Shown here one piece after another: positions 30,383-38,271 of a stretch of 64,000 nucleotides of DNA (the stretch's first letter is position 1; the number at the start of each line of letters is the position of its first letter). Both the position numbers and the translations under genes were made by a program. This stretch comes from Duganella lactea (lineage in GTDB: Bacteria > Pseudomonadota > Gammaproteobacteria > Burkholderiales > Burkholderiaceae_D): NCBI RefSeq assembly GCF_009857505.1, contig NZ_WWCP01000024.1:23588-87587 (forward strand). Reading direction: 5' to 3'. A model generated the notes under the pieces. The model saw only the letters and a list, made by a program, of their open reading frames with translations. It did not search any database and had not been told where the DNA came from.

Positions 30383-31048
30383 ATGCGTTTCCTGAAGTTC
30401 CTCCTCACCGCCATCACGCTGAGCGCCGTGGCGTTCAGCGCCGCCGCCTCGCCAACCGATCCGAAAGAAGGCGTGGAGTACAAAACCCTGGCCAAGCCAC
30501 AGCCGGTGGACACCGGCAAGAAAGTCGAAGTCATCGAGTTCTTCGACTACGCCTGCCCGCACTGCGCCGCTTTTGACAGCACGCTCAACGCCTGGGTGAA
30601 AAAACAGGGCGACAACATCGTCTTCAAGAGGATGCACATCGGCCGCCAGGGCGGCGAGCTGCCGCAGGGCCGCATGTTCTACACGCTGCAAGCGATGGGC
30701 GTGCTGACGCCAGAGCTGCACACCAAGGCCTTCAACGAAATCCACGTCAAGCGCAATCGCCTGAACACCGATGATCTGGTGTTCGACTTCGTCGCCAAAC
30801 AAGGCATCGACAAGCAGAAGTTCATCGACACCTACCGCGGCTTCGGCGTGGCGGGCCACATGCGCAAGGCGCTGGCGCAGATGGACGCCTACCAGGTTGA
30901 ATTCTGGCCGCTGCTGATCGTCGACGGCAAATACCAGACAGCGCCATCGATGGCCAACGCCAACGCCACCAGCGAAGCGCAACTGAACGAAGACGTCACG
31001 CGCGTGCTGGACGCCCTGGTCGTCAAAGCCAAGGCAGAGAAGAAATAA
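30383..31048 (+). CDS. dsbA: Periplasmic thiol:disulfide interchange protein DsbA
   Basis: A 221-aa oxidase with a signal peptide (cleavage near AFSAAAS) and the redox-active CPHC at residues 58-61 in FFDYACPHCAAF; a cis-Pro loop is near VEFWPLLIVDG. It introduces disulfides into exported proteins and would be reoxidised by DsbB, not in the window. Same operon as the SPOR protein upstream and the SDR downstream. Confidence 0.95.
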   Translation: MRFLKFLLTAITLSAVAFSAAASPTDPKEGVEYKTLAKPQPVDTGKKVEVIEFFDYACPHCAAFDSTLNAWVKKQGDNIVFKRMHIGRQGGELPQGRMFYTLQAMGVLTPELHTKAFNEIHVKRNRLNTDDLVFDFVAKQGIDKQKFIDTYRGFGVAGHMRKALAQMDAYQVEFWPLLIVDGKYQTAPSMANANATSEAQLNEDVTRVLDALVVKAKAEKK

Positions 31049-31050
31049 GC

Positions 31051-31848
31051 ATGACGCCTTTGCGCGTCTTCATCACTGGCGCCTCCAGCGGTCTGGGCGC
31101 CGCGCTGGCACGCCAGTACGCCGCGCAGGGCGCCACCCTTGGCCTGCTGGCCAGGCGCGGCGAGGCGCTGACCGCTCTCATCGCATCGCTGCCCAACCCG
31201 CGGCGCCACCGCGCCTACGCGGTCGATGTGCGCGACCACGCCGCCATCGGCGAGGCCGCGCAAGCCTTCCTGGCCCATGCCGGCGGCGTTGATGTGGTGA
31301 TCGCCAACGCCGGCATTTCGGTCGGCACACTGACCGAACACAAAGAAGACATCGACGTCTTCGCCGACATCCTCGCCACCAACGTTACCGCCACCGCCGC
31401 CACCTTCTCGCCCTTCATCGCCGCCATGCGCGCCCAACAGACACTGGGCACGCCGGGCCGGCTGGTGGGCATCGGCAGCGTGGCCGGCATTCGCGGCCTG
31501 CCGGGCGCGGAGGCCTACAGCGCCTCCAAGGCCGCCGTCATCAGCTACTGCGAATCGCTGCGGCTGGAGATGCGGCCCTACGGCATCCGCGTGGTGACCA
31601 TCTGCCCCGGCTACATCGACACGCCGATGACGCAGATAAATCCGTACCCCATGCCATTCCTGATGGCGCCGGAAAAATTCGCCGCGCGCGCCGCTCAGGT
31701 GATCGCCGCCGGCGCCAGCTACACGGTGATCCCGTGGCAGATGGGCATCGTCGCCAAGGTGCTGCGGCTGCTGCCGAACACCGTCTACGACTGGGCCTTC
31801 AGCAAGGCGCCGCAGAAGCCGCGCAAATCCCGGCCCGCCGCGCCATGA
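31051..31848 (+). CDS. Short-chain dehydrogenase/reductase
   Basis: A 265-aa Rossmann-fold oxidoreductase. Cofactor motif TGASSGLGAA (10-19), NAG in VIANAGIS, catalytic Ser in GIGSVAG and the YxxxK pair in AYSASKAAV. The C-terminal hydrophobic stretch (MGIVAKVLRLLP) resembles membrane-associated SDRs that act on lipid-like substrates. Substrate unknown. It starts two bases after dsbA and overlaps birA by four. Confidence 0.9.
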   Translation: MTPLRVFITGASSGLGAALARQYAAQGATLGLLARRGEALTALIASLPNPRRHRAYAVDVRDHAAIGEAAQAFLAHAGGVDVVIANAGISVGTLTEHKEDIDVFADILATNVTATAATFSPFIAAMRAQQTLGTPGRLVGIGSVAGIRGLPGAEAYSASKAAVISYCESLRLEMRPYGIRVVTICPGYIDTPMTQINPYPMPFLMAPEKFAARAAQVIAAGASYTVIPWQMGIVAKVLRLLPNTVYDWAFSKAPQKPRKSRPAAP

Positions 31849-32648
31849 GTATGCTGAACGCGGCCGCCATCAGCGCGCATTGCGCCACGTCCGCCACCCA
31901 CGTGGCGATTGAAACCGTGGCCGAAACCGGCTCCACCAACGCCGACCTGCTGGCGCGCCTAGGCGGCCTGCGTGGCCCGCTGTTGCGCATCGCCGACAAC
32001 CAGACCGCGGGCCGCGGCCGCGCCGGCCGTTCCTGGCTGTCGCAGCCCGGCGCCGCGCTGATGTTTTCGCTGGCCTGGCCATTCAAAGGCCCGCTGCACA
32101 AGATGACCGGCCTGCCGATGGCGGTGGGCGTGGCGCTGGCCGAAACCATCGTCTCGCTGGGCGTGCCGGTGCAGATCAAGTGGCCGAACGACCTGCTGCG
32201 CGACGGCGCCAAGCTGGCCGGCATCCTGGTCGAAACGCAGAACACCGGGAACGCCATCTGGGCCGTCATCGGCTGCGGCATCAACCTGGTCATGCCGGAT
32301 GAACTGGAGGCGCGGATCGGCCGCGACGTCGCCAGCGCGCCGTGGCTGGCGCAGATGGACCGCAACCAGCTGATGGCCGCCCTGCTCAGCCGCCTGGCCG
32401 CCGTGCTGGCGGAATTCGACGACACCGGCTTCGCCCCCTTCGCCGAACGCTGGAACGCGCTGCACGCGTGGCACGGCAAGGAAGTGGTGCTGCTCGACCA
32501 GGGTGCGGTGGTGCGACAAGGACGCGCCGCCGGCGTCGACGACATCGGCCGCCTGCTGCTCGACACCAGCGCCGGCCGCGTAGAAATCCTGTCCGGCGAT
32601 GTATCGCTGCGCTTAATCGGAACGCAACTAAGCGGAGTACAATCATGA
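31845..32648 (+). CDS. birA: Biotin-[acetyl-CoA-carboxylase] ligase, monofunctional
   Basis: A 267-aa ligase that biotinylates the carboxylase carrier protein. GRGRAGRSWLSQPG is the biotinyl-AMP loop, with IKWPNDLLRDGAKLAGILVE in the catalytic core and a small SH3-like C-terminal domain. The N-terminal helix-turn-helix of E. coli BirA is absent, so it should not repress biotin genes. Start at 31845 gives an ATGA overlap with the SDR; its own stop overlaps coaX the same way. Confidence 0.95.
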   Translation: MSMLNAAAISAHCATSATHVAIETVAETGSTNADLLARLGGLRGPLLRIADNQTAGRGRAGRSWLSQPGAALMFSLAWPFKGPLHKMTGLPMAVGVALAETIVSLGVPVQIKWPNDLLRDGAKLAGILVETQNTGNAIWAVIGCGINLVMPDELEARIGRDVASAPWLAQMDRNQLMAALLSRLAAVLAEFDDTGFAPFAERWNALHAWHGKEVVLLDQGAVVRQGRAAGVDDIGRLLLDTSAGRVEILSGDVSLRLIGTQLSGVQS

Positions 32649-33406
32649 TGTTATTGATCGACGCCGGCAACACCCGCGTCAAGTGGGCGCTGGTGGCGCC
32701 TGGCGCGCCGCCGGGCGAGTGGATCGCCAGCGGCGCCGCCACCCACGCCGACATGCCGCAACTGGAACTGGCGTGGTGCGAAGCCTCGGCCATCAACCGC
32801 ATCGATCGCATCGTGATCGCCAACGTCGCCGGCAACGCGCTGCGCGTGCAGCTGGAGTATGTGCTACAGCGCTGCATCGGCGCGCTGACGCCGGAGTGGT
32901 TTGTCTCGCTGCCGGCGCTGGCCGGCGTCACCAACGGCTACCGCAATCCGGCACAACTGGGCTGCGACCGTTTTGCCGCCGCCATCGCCGGCCACACGCT
33001 GACGCCCGGCCAGCCGGTCATCGTGGTCAACTGCGGCACCGCCACCACCATCGACGCCGTCACGGCGGACGGCGTGTTCCTGGGCGGGATGATCCTGCCG
33101 GGACTGGGGCTGATGGCCAGTTCGCTGGCGCGCAACACCGCGCAGTTGCCGCAGATCGCGCAAGACGGTAAGCTGCCGGACGGATTCGCCGACAACACCG
33201 ACGACGCCATCCTGAGCGGCATCCTGGCCGCGCAGAGCGGCGCCATCGAGCATGCCTGCGCCGCCCACGCCGGCGCCCAGTGCATCATCTCCGGCGGCGC
33301 CGCGCCCTACATCGCGCCGATGCTGAAACTGCCGTACCGTATCGTCGACAACATCGTATTGATCGGCCTCCATGCCGCCAGCGGCGCTGCCGGCAACGCC
33401 GAATAA
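32645..33406 (+). CDS. coaX: Type III pantothenate kinase
   Basis: A 253-aa ASKHA-fold kinase for the first step of coenzyme A synthesis. Family motifs: LLIDAGNTRVKWA (phosphate binding), GCDRFAAAIAG and VNCGTATTIDAV. The birA-coaX pair is common in Betaproteobacteria (their BirA/CoaX fusion in Bordetella is known as a related arrangement). ATGA overlap with birA. Type III enzymes are not feedback-inhibited by CoA. Confidence 0.96.
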   Translation: MMLLIDAGNTRVKWALVAPGAPPGEWIASGAATHADMPQLELAWCEASAINRIDRIVIANVAGNALRVQLEYVLQRCIGALTPEWFVSLPALAGVTNGYRNPAQLGCDRFAAAIAGHTLTPGQPVIVVNCGTATTIDAVTADGVFLGGMILPGLGLMASSLARNTAQLPQIAQDGKLPDGFADNTDDAILSGILAAQSGAIEHACAAHAGAQCIISGGAAPYIAPMLKLPYRIVDNIVLIGLHAASGAAGNAE

Positions 33407-33417
33407 GGAAGGTCTCC

Positions 33418-34098
33418 GTGCTGAAGTTTATTTTCTGGTCCCTGCTTGCCGTGAACGCCGCGCTGTTCGCGTATGGACGCGGCTACCTGGGCCACTTCAG
33501 CGGCAACGAGCGCGAACCACAACGCATGCTCAACCAGCTGAACGCCGACAAGCTGTCCGTCATCCCGGCCGACCAAGCCAACCGCGCGGCGCAAGCCGCG
33601 GCGGCCGCGCTCACGGAACAGAAAGCGGCGCCGGTGCAGGCGTGCGTGGAAGTGGCCAGCTTCGTGCTGGCCGACGCGCGCCGCTTCGAGGCGCGGCTGG
33701 AACCCTTGAAGCTGGGCGACCGCCAGTCGCGCCTCAACCTGCCGGGCACCGAGATATCGAGCTATATCGTTTATATTCCGCCGCAAGGCAGCAAGGAAGC
33801 GGCCGACAAGAAAGTCGCCGAACTGCGTGGCATGGGCGTCAGCAACTACTTCATCATGTCCGACAGTTCGCCGCTGCGCTGGGGCATCTCGCTGGGCGTG
33901 TTCAAGACCGAGAACGCGGCGCAGAATCAACTGGCGATGCTGACCAGGCAAGGCGTGCGCACCGCGCGCGTGGCGCCACGCATGAGCGGCAGCAAGCTGC
34001 TGGGCTTCCAGTTCCGCGACGTTGACGGGGAACTGAAGGCCAAGCTGGAAAAAATCCGCGCCGACTTCCCCGGCGCCGAGATGCGCAGCTGCCGATAA
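33418..34098 (+). CDS. SPOR-domain-like membrane-anchored protein
   Basis: A 226-aa protein starting at GTG 33418 behind a strong AAGGAAGG ribosome site. One N-terminal hydrophobic helix (FIFWSLLAVNAALFAYG), a coiled, Ala-rich segment (about 45-75) and a C-terminal region with the SPOR pattern (YIVYIPPQGSKEAADKKVAE, WGISLGVFKTENAA). Probably periplasmic and peptidoglycan-associated. Its stop codon abuts the stop of convergent rlpA with no gap. Confidence 0.82.
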   Translation: MLKFIFWSLLAVNAALFAYGRGYLGHFSGNEREPQRMLNQLNADKLSVIPADQANRAAQAAAAALTEQKAAPVQACVEVASFVLADARRFEARLEPLKLGDRQSRLNLPGTEISSYIVYIPPQGSKEAADKKVAELRGMGVSNYFIMSDSSPLRWGISLGVFKTENAAQNQLAMLTRQGVRTARVAPRMSGSKLLGFQFRDVDGELKAKLEKIRADFPGAEMRSCR

Positions 34099-35247
34099 CT
34101 ATCGCTGCACGACGATGGGCTTGAGGCCCAGCGACGACGGCAACCCTTGCGCCGCCTGCAGCGCCTCCTGGCGCGTGGCGAACGGGCCGCCGAACAGGCG
34201 GTACACCGCGCCGCCCTGCACCACTTCCATGATGTTGAATTTTCCACCCAGCCGGCCGCGCATCGCTTCCGCGTTGTCGGCGCGCGAGTAGGCGCCCAGT
34301 TGCAGGTAGAAGCCGCCCGTGGCGACGGCGGCTGGCGCGGCGGCATCGGCCGGGGCGCGGTCGGTCAGCATCAGCGCTTCGATATCCGTGGCGGGGCTGG
34401 CGGCGGCGCCGGTGCCGGCCGGCGCGGCCGGCGTCAGCACCAACGGCGTATCGACCATCTTCGCCGTCACTGTCGGCGTAGGCGTTGGCGCGCTTGGCGG
34501 CGCCGAAGGCAAGCGGTCTTTGGACTCCGGCGTCAGGCGTGGCCGGGTACTGCCGGACAGGCCGTCGCGCGTGGCCAGGATACGCTCGATTTCATTCGGC
34601 AGAATGCGTTCGATCTTCAACTCATGACTGCCCTTGCCCAGCAAGCCCAGTTTCAGCGCCGCCGTGTAGGACACATCAATGGCGCGGCTGGCGTGGAACG
34701 GCCCGCGGTCATTGATACGCACGATGACGGTGGCGCCGCTGACCATATTGGTCAGGCGCGCGTAGGACGGAATCGGCAAGGTCGGATGCGCGGCCGTCAT
34801 CTTGTACATGTCGTACAGTTCACCGGACGAGGTGCGCTGGCCGTGGAACTTCTTGCCGTACCAACTGCCGACGCCGATCTGTGTGAACGGTTCTTCATCG
34901 GTGATCGGCGTGTAGGTCTTGCCGAACACCGTGTAGGGACGATTGGAGCGCGGCAGCAGCGGATCATTGCGCACATCGGCGTCCGGCGTCTGCATCAGAT
35001 TGGCCGGCGGCGCATCGCCGGGACCATCGTCCTGATAGTAACCGCCGCGTCCCGAGTTCGCCGGCGGCAGCACCGGCAGCGAGGGATCGACCTTCTTGAC
35101 GCTCGGCGGCTTGATGGTCGACGGCGGGATCTGCACCGGGCGCGGCGTGCGCTCCGCCACCGGCGCCGTGCCGCAGCCCACCAGCGCCAGCGCCGTGGCC
35201 ATCGCACCCACGTTGAGGAGATGGTTACGTCGCAGGCGCATTGCCAT
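34099..35247 (-). CDS. rlpA: Septal ring lytic transglycosylase RlpA family lipoprotein
   Basis: A 382-aa outer-membrane lipoprotein: signal peptide with lipobox LVGC (Cys25), a double-psi beta-barrel domain (about 120-220; IGVGSWYGKKFHGQRTSSGE, INDRGPF), a Pro/Ala linker and a C-terminal SPOR domain (GGFYLQLGAYSRADNAEAMR). RlpA cleaves denuded glycan strands at the septum in species tested. The start overlaps the mrdA end by 23 bases; a Met two codons later is also possible. Last gene of the elongation cluster. Confidence 0.93.
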   Translation of the reverse strand: MAMRLRRNHLLNVGAMATALALVGCGTAPVAERTPRPVQIPPSTIKPPSVKKVDPSLPVLPPANSGRGGYYQDDGPGDAPPANLMQTPDADVRNDPLLPRSNRPYTVFGKTYTPITDEEPFTQIGVGSWYGKKFHGQRTSSGELYDMYKMTAAHPTLPIPSYARLTNMVSGATVIVRINDRGPFHASRAIDVSYTAALKLGLLGKGSHELKIERILPNEIERILATRDGLSGSTRPRLTPESKDRLPSAPPSAPTPTPTVTAKMVDTPLVLTPAAPAGTGAAASPATDIEALMLTDRAPADAAAPAAVATGGFYLQLGAYSRADNAEAMRGRLGGKFNIMEVVQGGAVYRLFGGPFATRQEALQAAQGLPSSLGLKPIVVQR

Positions 35248-37144
35248 TCACCGTGTCTTGTTTTTCCACTTTGCCCTTGTCCTTCTCCTGCGGACGCTTG
35301 CCCAGCAGGTAATAATCCAGTGCTTTCCGCGCAATCGGCGCGGCCGCATCGCCGCCCTTGCCCGCGTTCTCCACCACCATCGCCAGCACGATGCGCGGCT
35401 GCTCCACCGGCGCGAAGGCGGTGAACAGCGCGTTGTCGCGCAGGCGCTCAGCCAACTTGGCGGCGTTATACTTCTCGCCTTTACGGATGGTGATGACCTG
35501 CGCCGTGCCGGTCTTGCCGCCCACCGTGTAGCCGGCGCCGGCGAAGGCGCGGTAGCCGGTGCCTCCCGGCTCGCTGGTCACACCCACCATGGCGTTCTTG
35601 ATGAAATCGACATTCTCCTGTTTGAGCGGAATGCGGTAATGCGCCTGCACCACCGCCGGACGGCGCGCGTGCGTCACGCCGTCTTCCACGGTTTTCACCA
35701 GGTGCGGCTTCAGCACCACGCCGTTATTTGCCAGATTGGCCACAGCGTGGGCGATCTGCAAAGGCGTGTACGCGTTGTAGCCGGAGCCATTGCTGACCGA
35801 GATAGTATCACCACCCACCCAGCGCCCCGCCGCACCTTTGAAACGCCGGCTTTTCCATTCAGGCGACGGCAGCACTCCGACCTTCTCGTTTTCCAGATCG
35901 ATGCCGGTCTTGCGGCCGAAGCCGAACGGCTGCATGAAGTCATGAATGGCGTTGATGCCCATGTCGTGACCCAGCACATAATAGTAGGTATTGCAGGACA
36001 CGATGATCGACCGGCGCATGTCCACCGTGCCATGGCCGCCCACCACATCGTCGTTGAAGCGATGCCCGCCCAGCATGTAGAAGCCGGGATCGTAGATGGT
36101 CTGCGACGGCGTGCGCTTGCCCAGTTCCAGCGCGGCCAACGCCATGAAGGGCTTGAAGGTGGAACCGGGCGCGTAGGTGCCGGACAGCGGGCGGTTGATC
36201 ATCGGCCGGTCCGGCGAGTTATTCAGCTCGCCCCAGCTTTGCGCGTCGATGCCGTCGACGAACAGATTGGGATCATAACCGGGACGCGACACATAGGCGA
36301 GCACCTCGCCGGTCGCCGGCTCAATCGCCACCAGCGCGCCACGCCGGTCGCCAAAGGCTTCCTCGACGATTTTCTGCAGTTCGATGTCGATCGACAGTAT
36401 CAGGTTGCTGCCTGGCTTGGCCGGGGTGCGCGACAGTGTGCGCACCGCGCGGCCGCCGGACGTCCTCTCCACTTCCTCGTAGCCGGCCTGCCCATGCAGC
36501 AGCTTCTCGTAGCTTTTCTCAAGGCCTTCCTTGCCGATATGGTCGGTGCCGCGATAGTTGGCCGCATCGTCGCTGTCGCCAAGCGCATCGGCTTCGGCGC
36601 GGCTCACGCGGCCGATGTAGCCGACCACGTGCGACGCGGTTTCGCCCTGCGGATATTCGCGGAACAGGCGCGCCTGCACCTCGACGCCGGGAAAACGGAA
36701 ATGCTGCGCGGTGAAGCGCGCCACTTCCTCATCGGTGAGGCGGGTACGCAGCGGCACGCTCTCGAAACCCCGTGCGTCCTCCAGCAGTTTCTTGAAGCGC
36801 TTGCGGTCCTTGAGGTCGATCGCCACCAGCGTGGACAAGCCGGCGATGGTCTCGTCCAGCGAGGCGTTCAGCTTGGACGGCGTGATCTCCAGCGTGTAGG
36901 CCGAGTAGTTGCGCGCCAGGACCACGCCGTTGCGGTCCACAATCAGGCCGCGATTCGGCACCACCGGCAGCAGCGAGATGCGGTTCTCTTCCGCCTTGAC
37001 AGCGAAGGTTTCGTGCTGGATCACCTGCAGCCACAGGAAGCGCGCCAGCAGCAGCGCAAAGCACAGGAACACCAGGCCACCCAGCAGCGTGACGCGCAGG
37101 CGGAAGCGGCGCAACTCGGCGTCGTTGTCCCGGAGCGTCGTCAC
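35225..37144 (-). CDS. mrdA: Penicillin-binding protein 2, second copy downstream of rodA
   Basis: A 639-aa class B transpeptidase that crosslinks peptidoglycan during elongation. One N-terminal helix (about 16-40), a pedestal domain, then the transpeptidase with SxxK (Ser328, GSTFKPFM), SCN (VSCNTYYY) and KTG (GKTGTAQV). All three motifs are intact. GTG start, with the rodA stop one base upstream. It is a clear paralogue of the 682-aa copy on the other side of rodA: the two align almost without gaps and have Ser328 at the same residue. Confidence 0.93.
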   Translation of the reverse strand: MTTLRDNDAELRRFRLRVTLLGGLVFLCFALLLARFLWLQVIQHETFAVKAEENRISLLPVVPNRGLIVDRNGVVLARNYSAYTLEITPSKLNASLDETIAGLSTLVAIDLKDRKRFKKLLEDARGFESVPLRTRLTDEEVARFTAQHFRFPGVEVQARLFREYPQGETASHVVGYIGRVSRAEADALGDSDDAANYRGTDHIGKEGLEKSYEKLLHGQAGYEEVERTSGGRAVRTLSRTPAKPGSNLILSIDIELQKIVEEAFGDRRGALVAIEPATGEVLAYVSRPGYDPNLFVDGIDAQSWGELNNSPDRPMINRPLSGTYAPGSTFKPFMALAALELGKRTPSQTIYDPGFYMLGGHRFNDDVVGGHGTVDMRRSIIVSCNTYYYVLGHDMGINAIHDFMQPFGFGRKTGIDLENEKVGVLPSPEWKSRRFKGAAGRWVGGDTISVSNGSGYNAYTPLQIAHAVANLANNGVVLKPHLVKTVEDGVTHARRPAVVQAHYRIPLKQENVDFIKNAMVGVTSEPGGTGYRAFAGAGYTVGGKTGTAQVITIRKGEKYNAAKLAERLRDNALFTAFAPVEQPRIVLAMVVENAGKGGDAAAPIARKALDYYLLGKRPQEKDKGKVEKQDTVNGNAPAT

Positions 37145-37145
37145 C

Positions 37146-38258
37146 TCAGGTCTGCACCAGCTTGCGGTGCCGCTGTATGCTCATCAGGATGCCGCCGGCG
37201 ACGCCCAGCGTCACCAGCGCGGTGCCGCCGTAGCTCATGAACGGCAGCGGCACGCCGACCACCGGCAGGATGCCGCTGACCATGCCCATGTTGACGAAGG
37301 CGTAAGCGAAGTAAATCATGGTCATGGCGCCGGCCAGCAGGCGGGTGAACAGGTTCGGCGCATTCCCGGCGATGATCAGGCCACGGCCGATCAGCAGCAG
37401 GTACAGCACCATCAGAATCAGGTTGCCCACCAGGCCGAATTCCTCCGAATACACGGCGAAGATAAAGTCGGTGGTGCGCTCCGGGATGAACTCCAGGTGG
37501 GCCTGCGTGCCGTGGGTCCAGCCCTTGCCGGTCAAACCGCCCGAGCCCACCGCGATGGTCGACTGGATGATGTGGAAGCCCTTGCCCAGCGGGTCGGTGG
37601 TCGGGTCGATCAGCGTCATCACGCGTTCGCGCTGATAGTCGTGCAGCACCGACCAGATGATCGGCAGCGCGGCGGCGCCAGCCAACAGCAGCGCCACCAG
37701 CGCCTTCCACGCCAGTCCGGCGAGGAAGATCACGCTGAAACCTGCGGCCACCACCAGCAACGCCGTGCCCAGGTCGGGCTGGCGCACCACCAGGCCGACC
37801 GGCACCGCCAGCAACAGCGCCGCGACGCCGAACGATTTCCAGTCCAGATGGCCGGAGCGGTTCTGGAAATACCACGCCAGCATCATCGGCGTGACGATCT
37901 TCATGAACTCGGACGGCTGGATGTCGATGCCGACGTGCAGCCAGCGCCGCGCCCCCAGCTTGATGATGCCGAACAGCGCCACGCACACCAGCAGGAACAC
38001 CCCGGCCGCGTAGGCCGGCACCGCGATCCGCATCATCAACTGCGGCGTGACGTTCGACACCACCCACATCACGATGAAGAACAGCACGATATTGCGCAAA
38101 TGGTCTTCCATCTTGCCGGGGATGCCAAGGCTGGCCGAGTACAGCGTGACCATGCTGACCGTCAGCAGCATGAGCAGAATGACCGTCAGCGGGCCGTCGA
38201 ATACGGTGAAGTAGGGCCGCAGTCGACGCCACAGCGAGCGTCTTTCATGAATGCGCAT
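37146..38258 (-). CDS. rodA: Rod shape-determining protein RodA (SEDS glycosyltransferase)
   Basis: A 370-aa inner-membrane protein with about ten helices, polymerising glycan strands from lipid II in the elongasome with PBP2. Typical SEDS motifs include GARRWLHVGIDIQPSEFMKI, VRQPDLGTALLV (catalytic Asp region) and the C-terminal PFMSYGGTALV. It is flanked on both sides by mrdA genes, 13 bases after one and one base before the other. Confidence 0.96.
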   Translation of the reverse strand: MRIHERRSLWRRLRPYFTVFDGPLTVILLMLLTVSMVTLYSASLGIPGKMEDHLRNIVLFFIVMWVVSNVTPQLMMRIAVPAYAAGVFLLVCVALFGIIKLGARRWLHVGIDIQPSEFMKIVTPMMLAWYFQNRSGHLDWKSFGVAALLLAVPVGLVVRQPDLGTALLVVAAGFSVIFLAGLAWKALVALLLAGAAALPIIWSVLHDYQRERVMTLIDPTTDPLGKGFHIIQSTIAVGSGGLTGKGWTHGTQAHLEFIPERTTDFIFAVYSEEFGLVGNLILMVLYLLLIGRGLIIAGNAPNLFTRLLAGAMTMIYFAYAFVNMGMVSGILPVVGVPLPFMSYGGTALVTLGVAGGILMSIQRHRKLVQT

Positions 38259-38271
38259 GGTCTGGTAATCC

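Noticed and set aside
30383..31048. Possible mobile or defence island in the window
   Set aside because: I looked across all 64 kb for integrases, transposases, phage genes, direct-repeat attachment sites and CRISPR repeats and found none; only the 46.7-51.2 kb part looks accessory.
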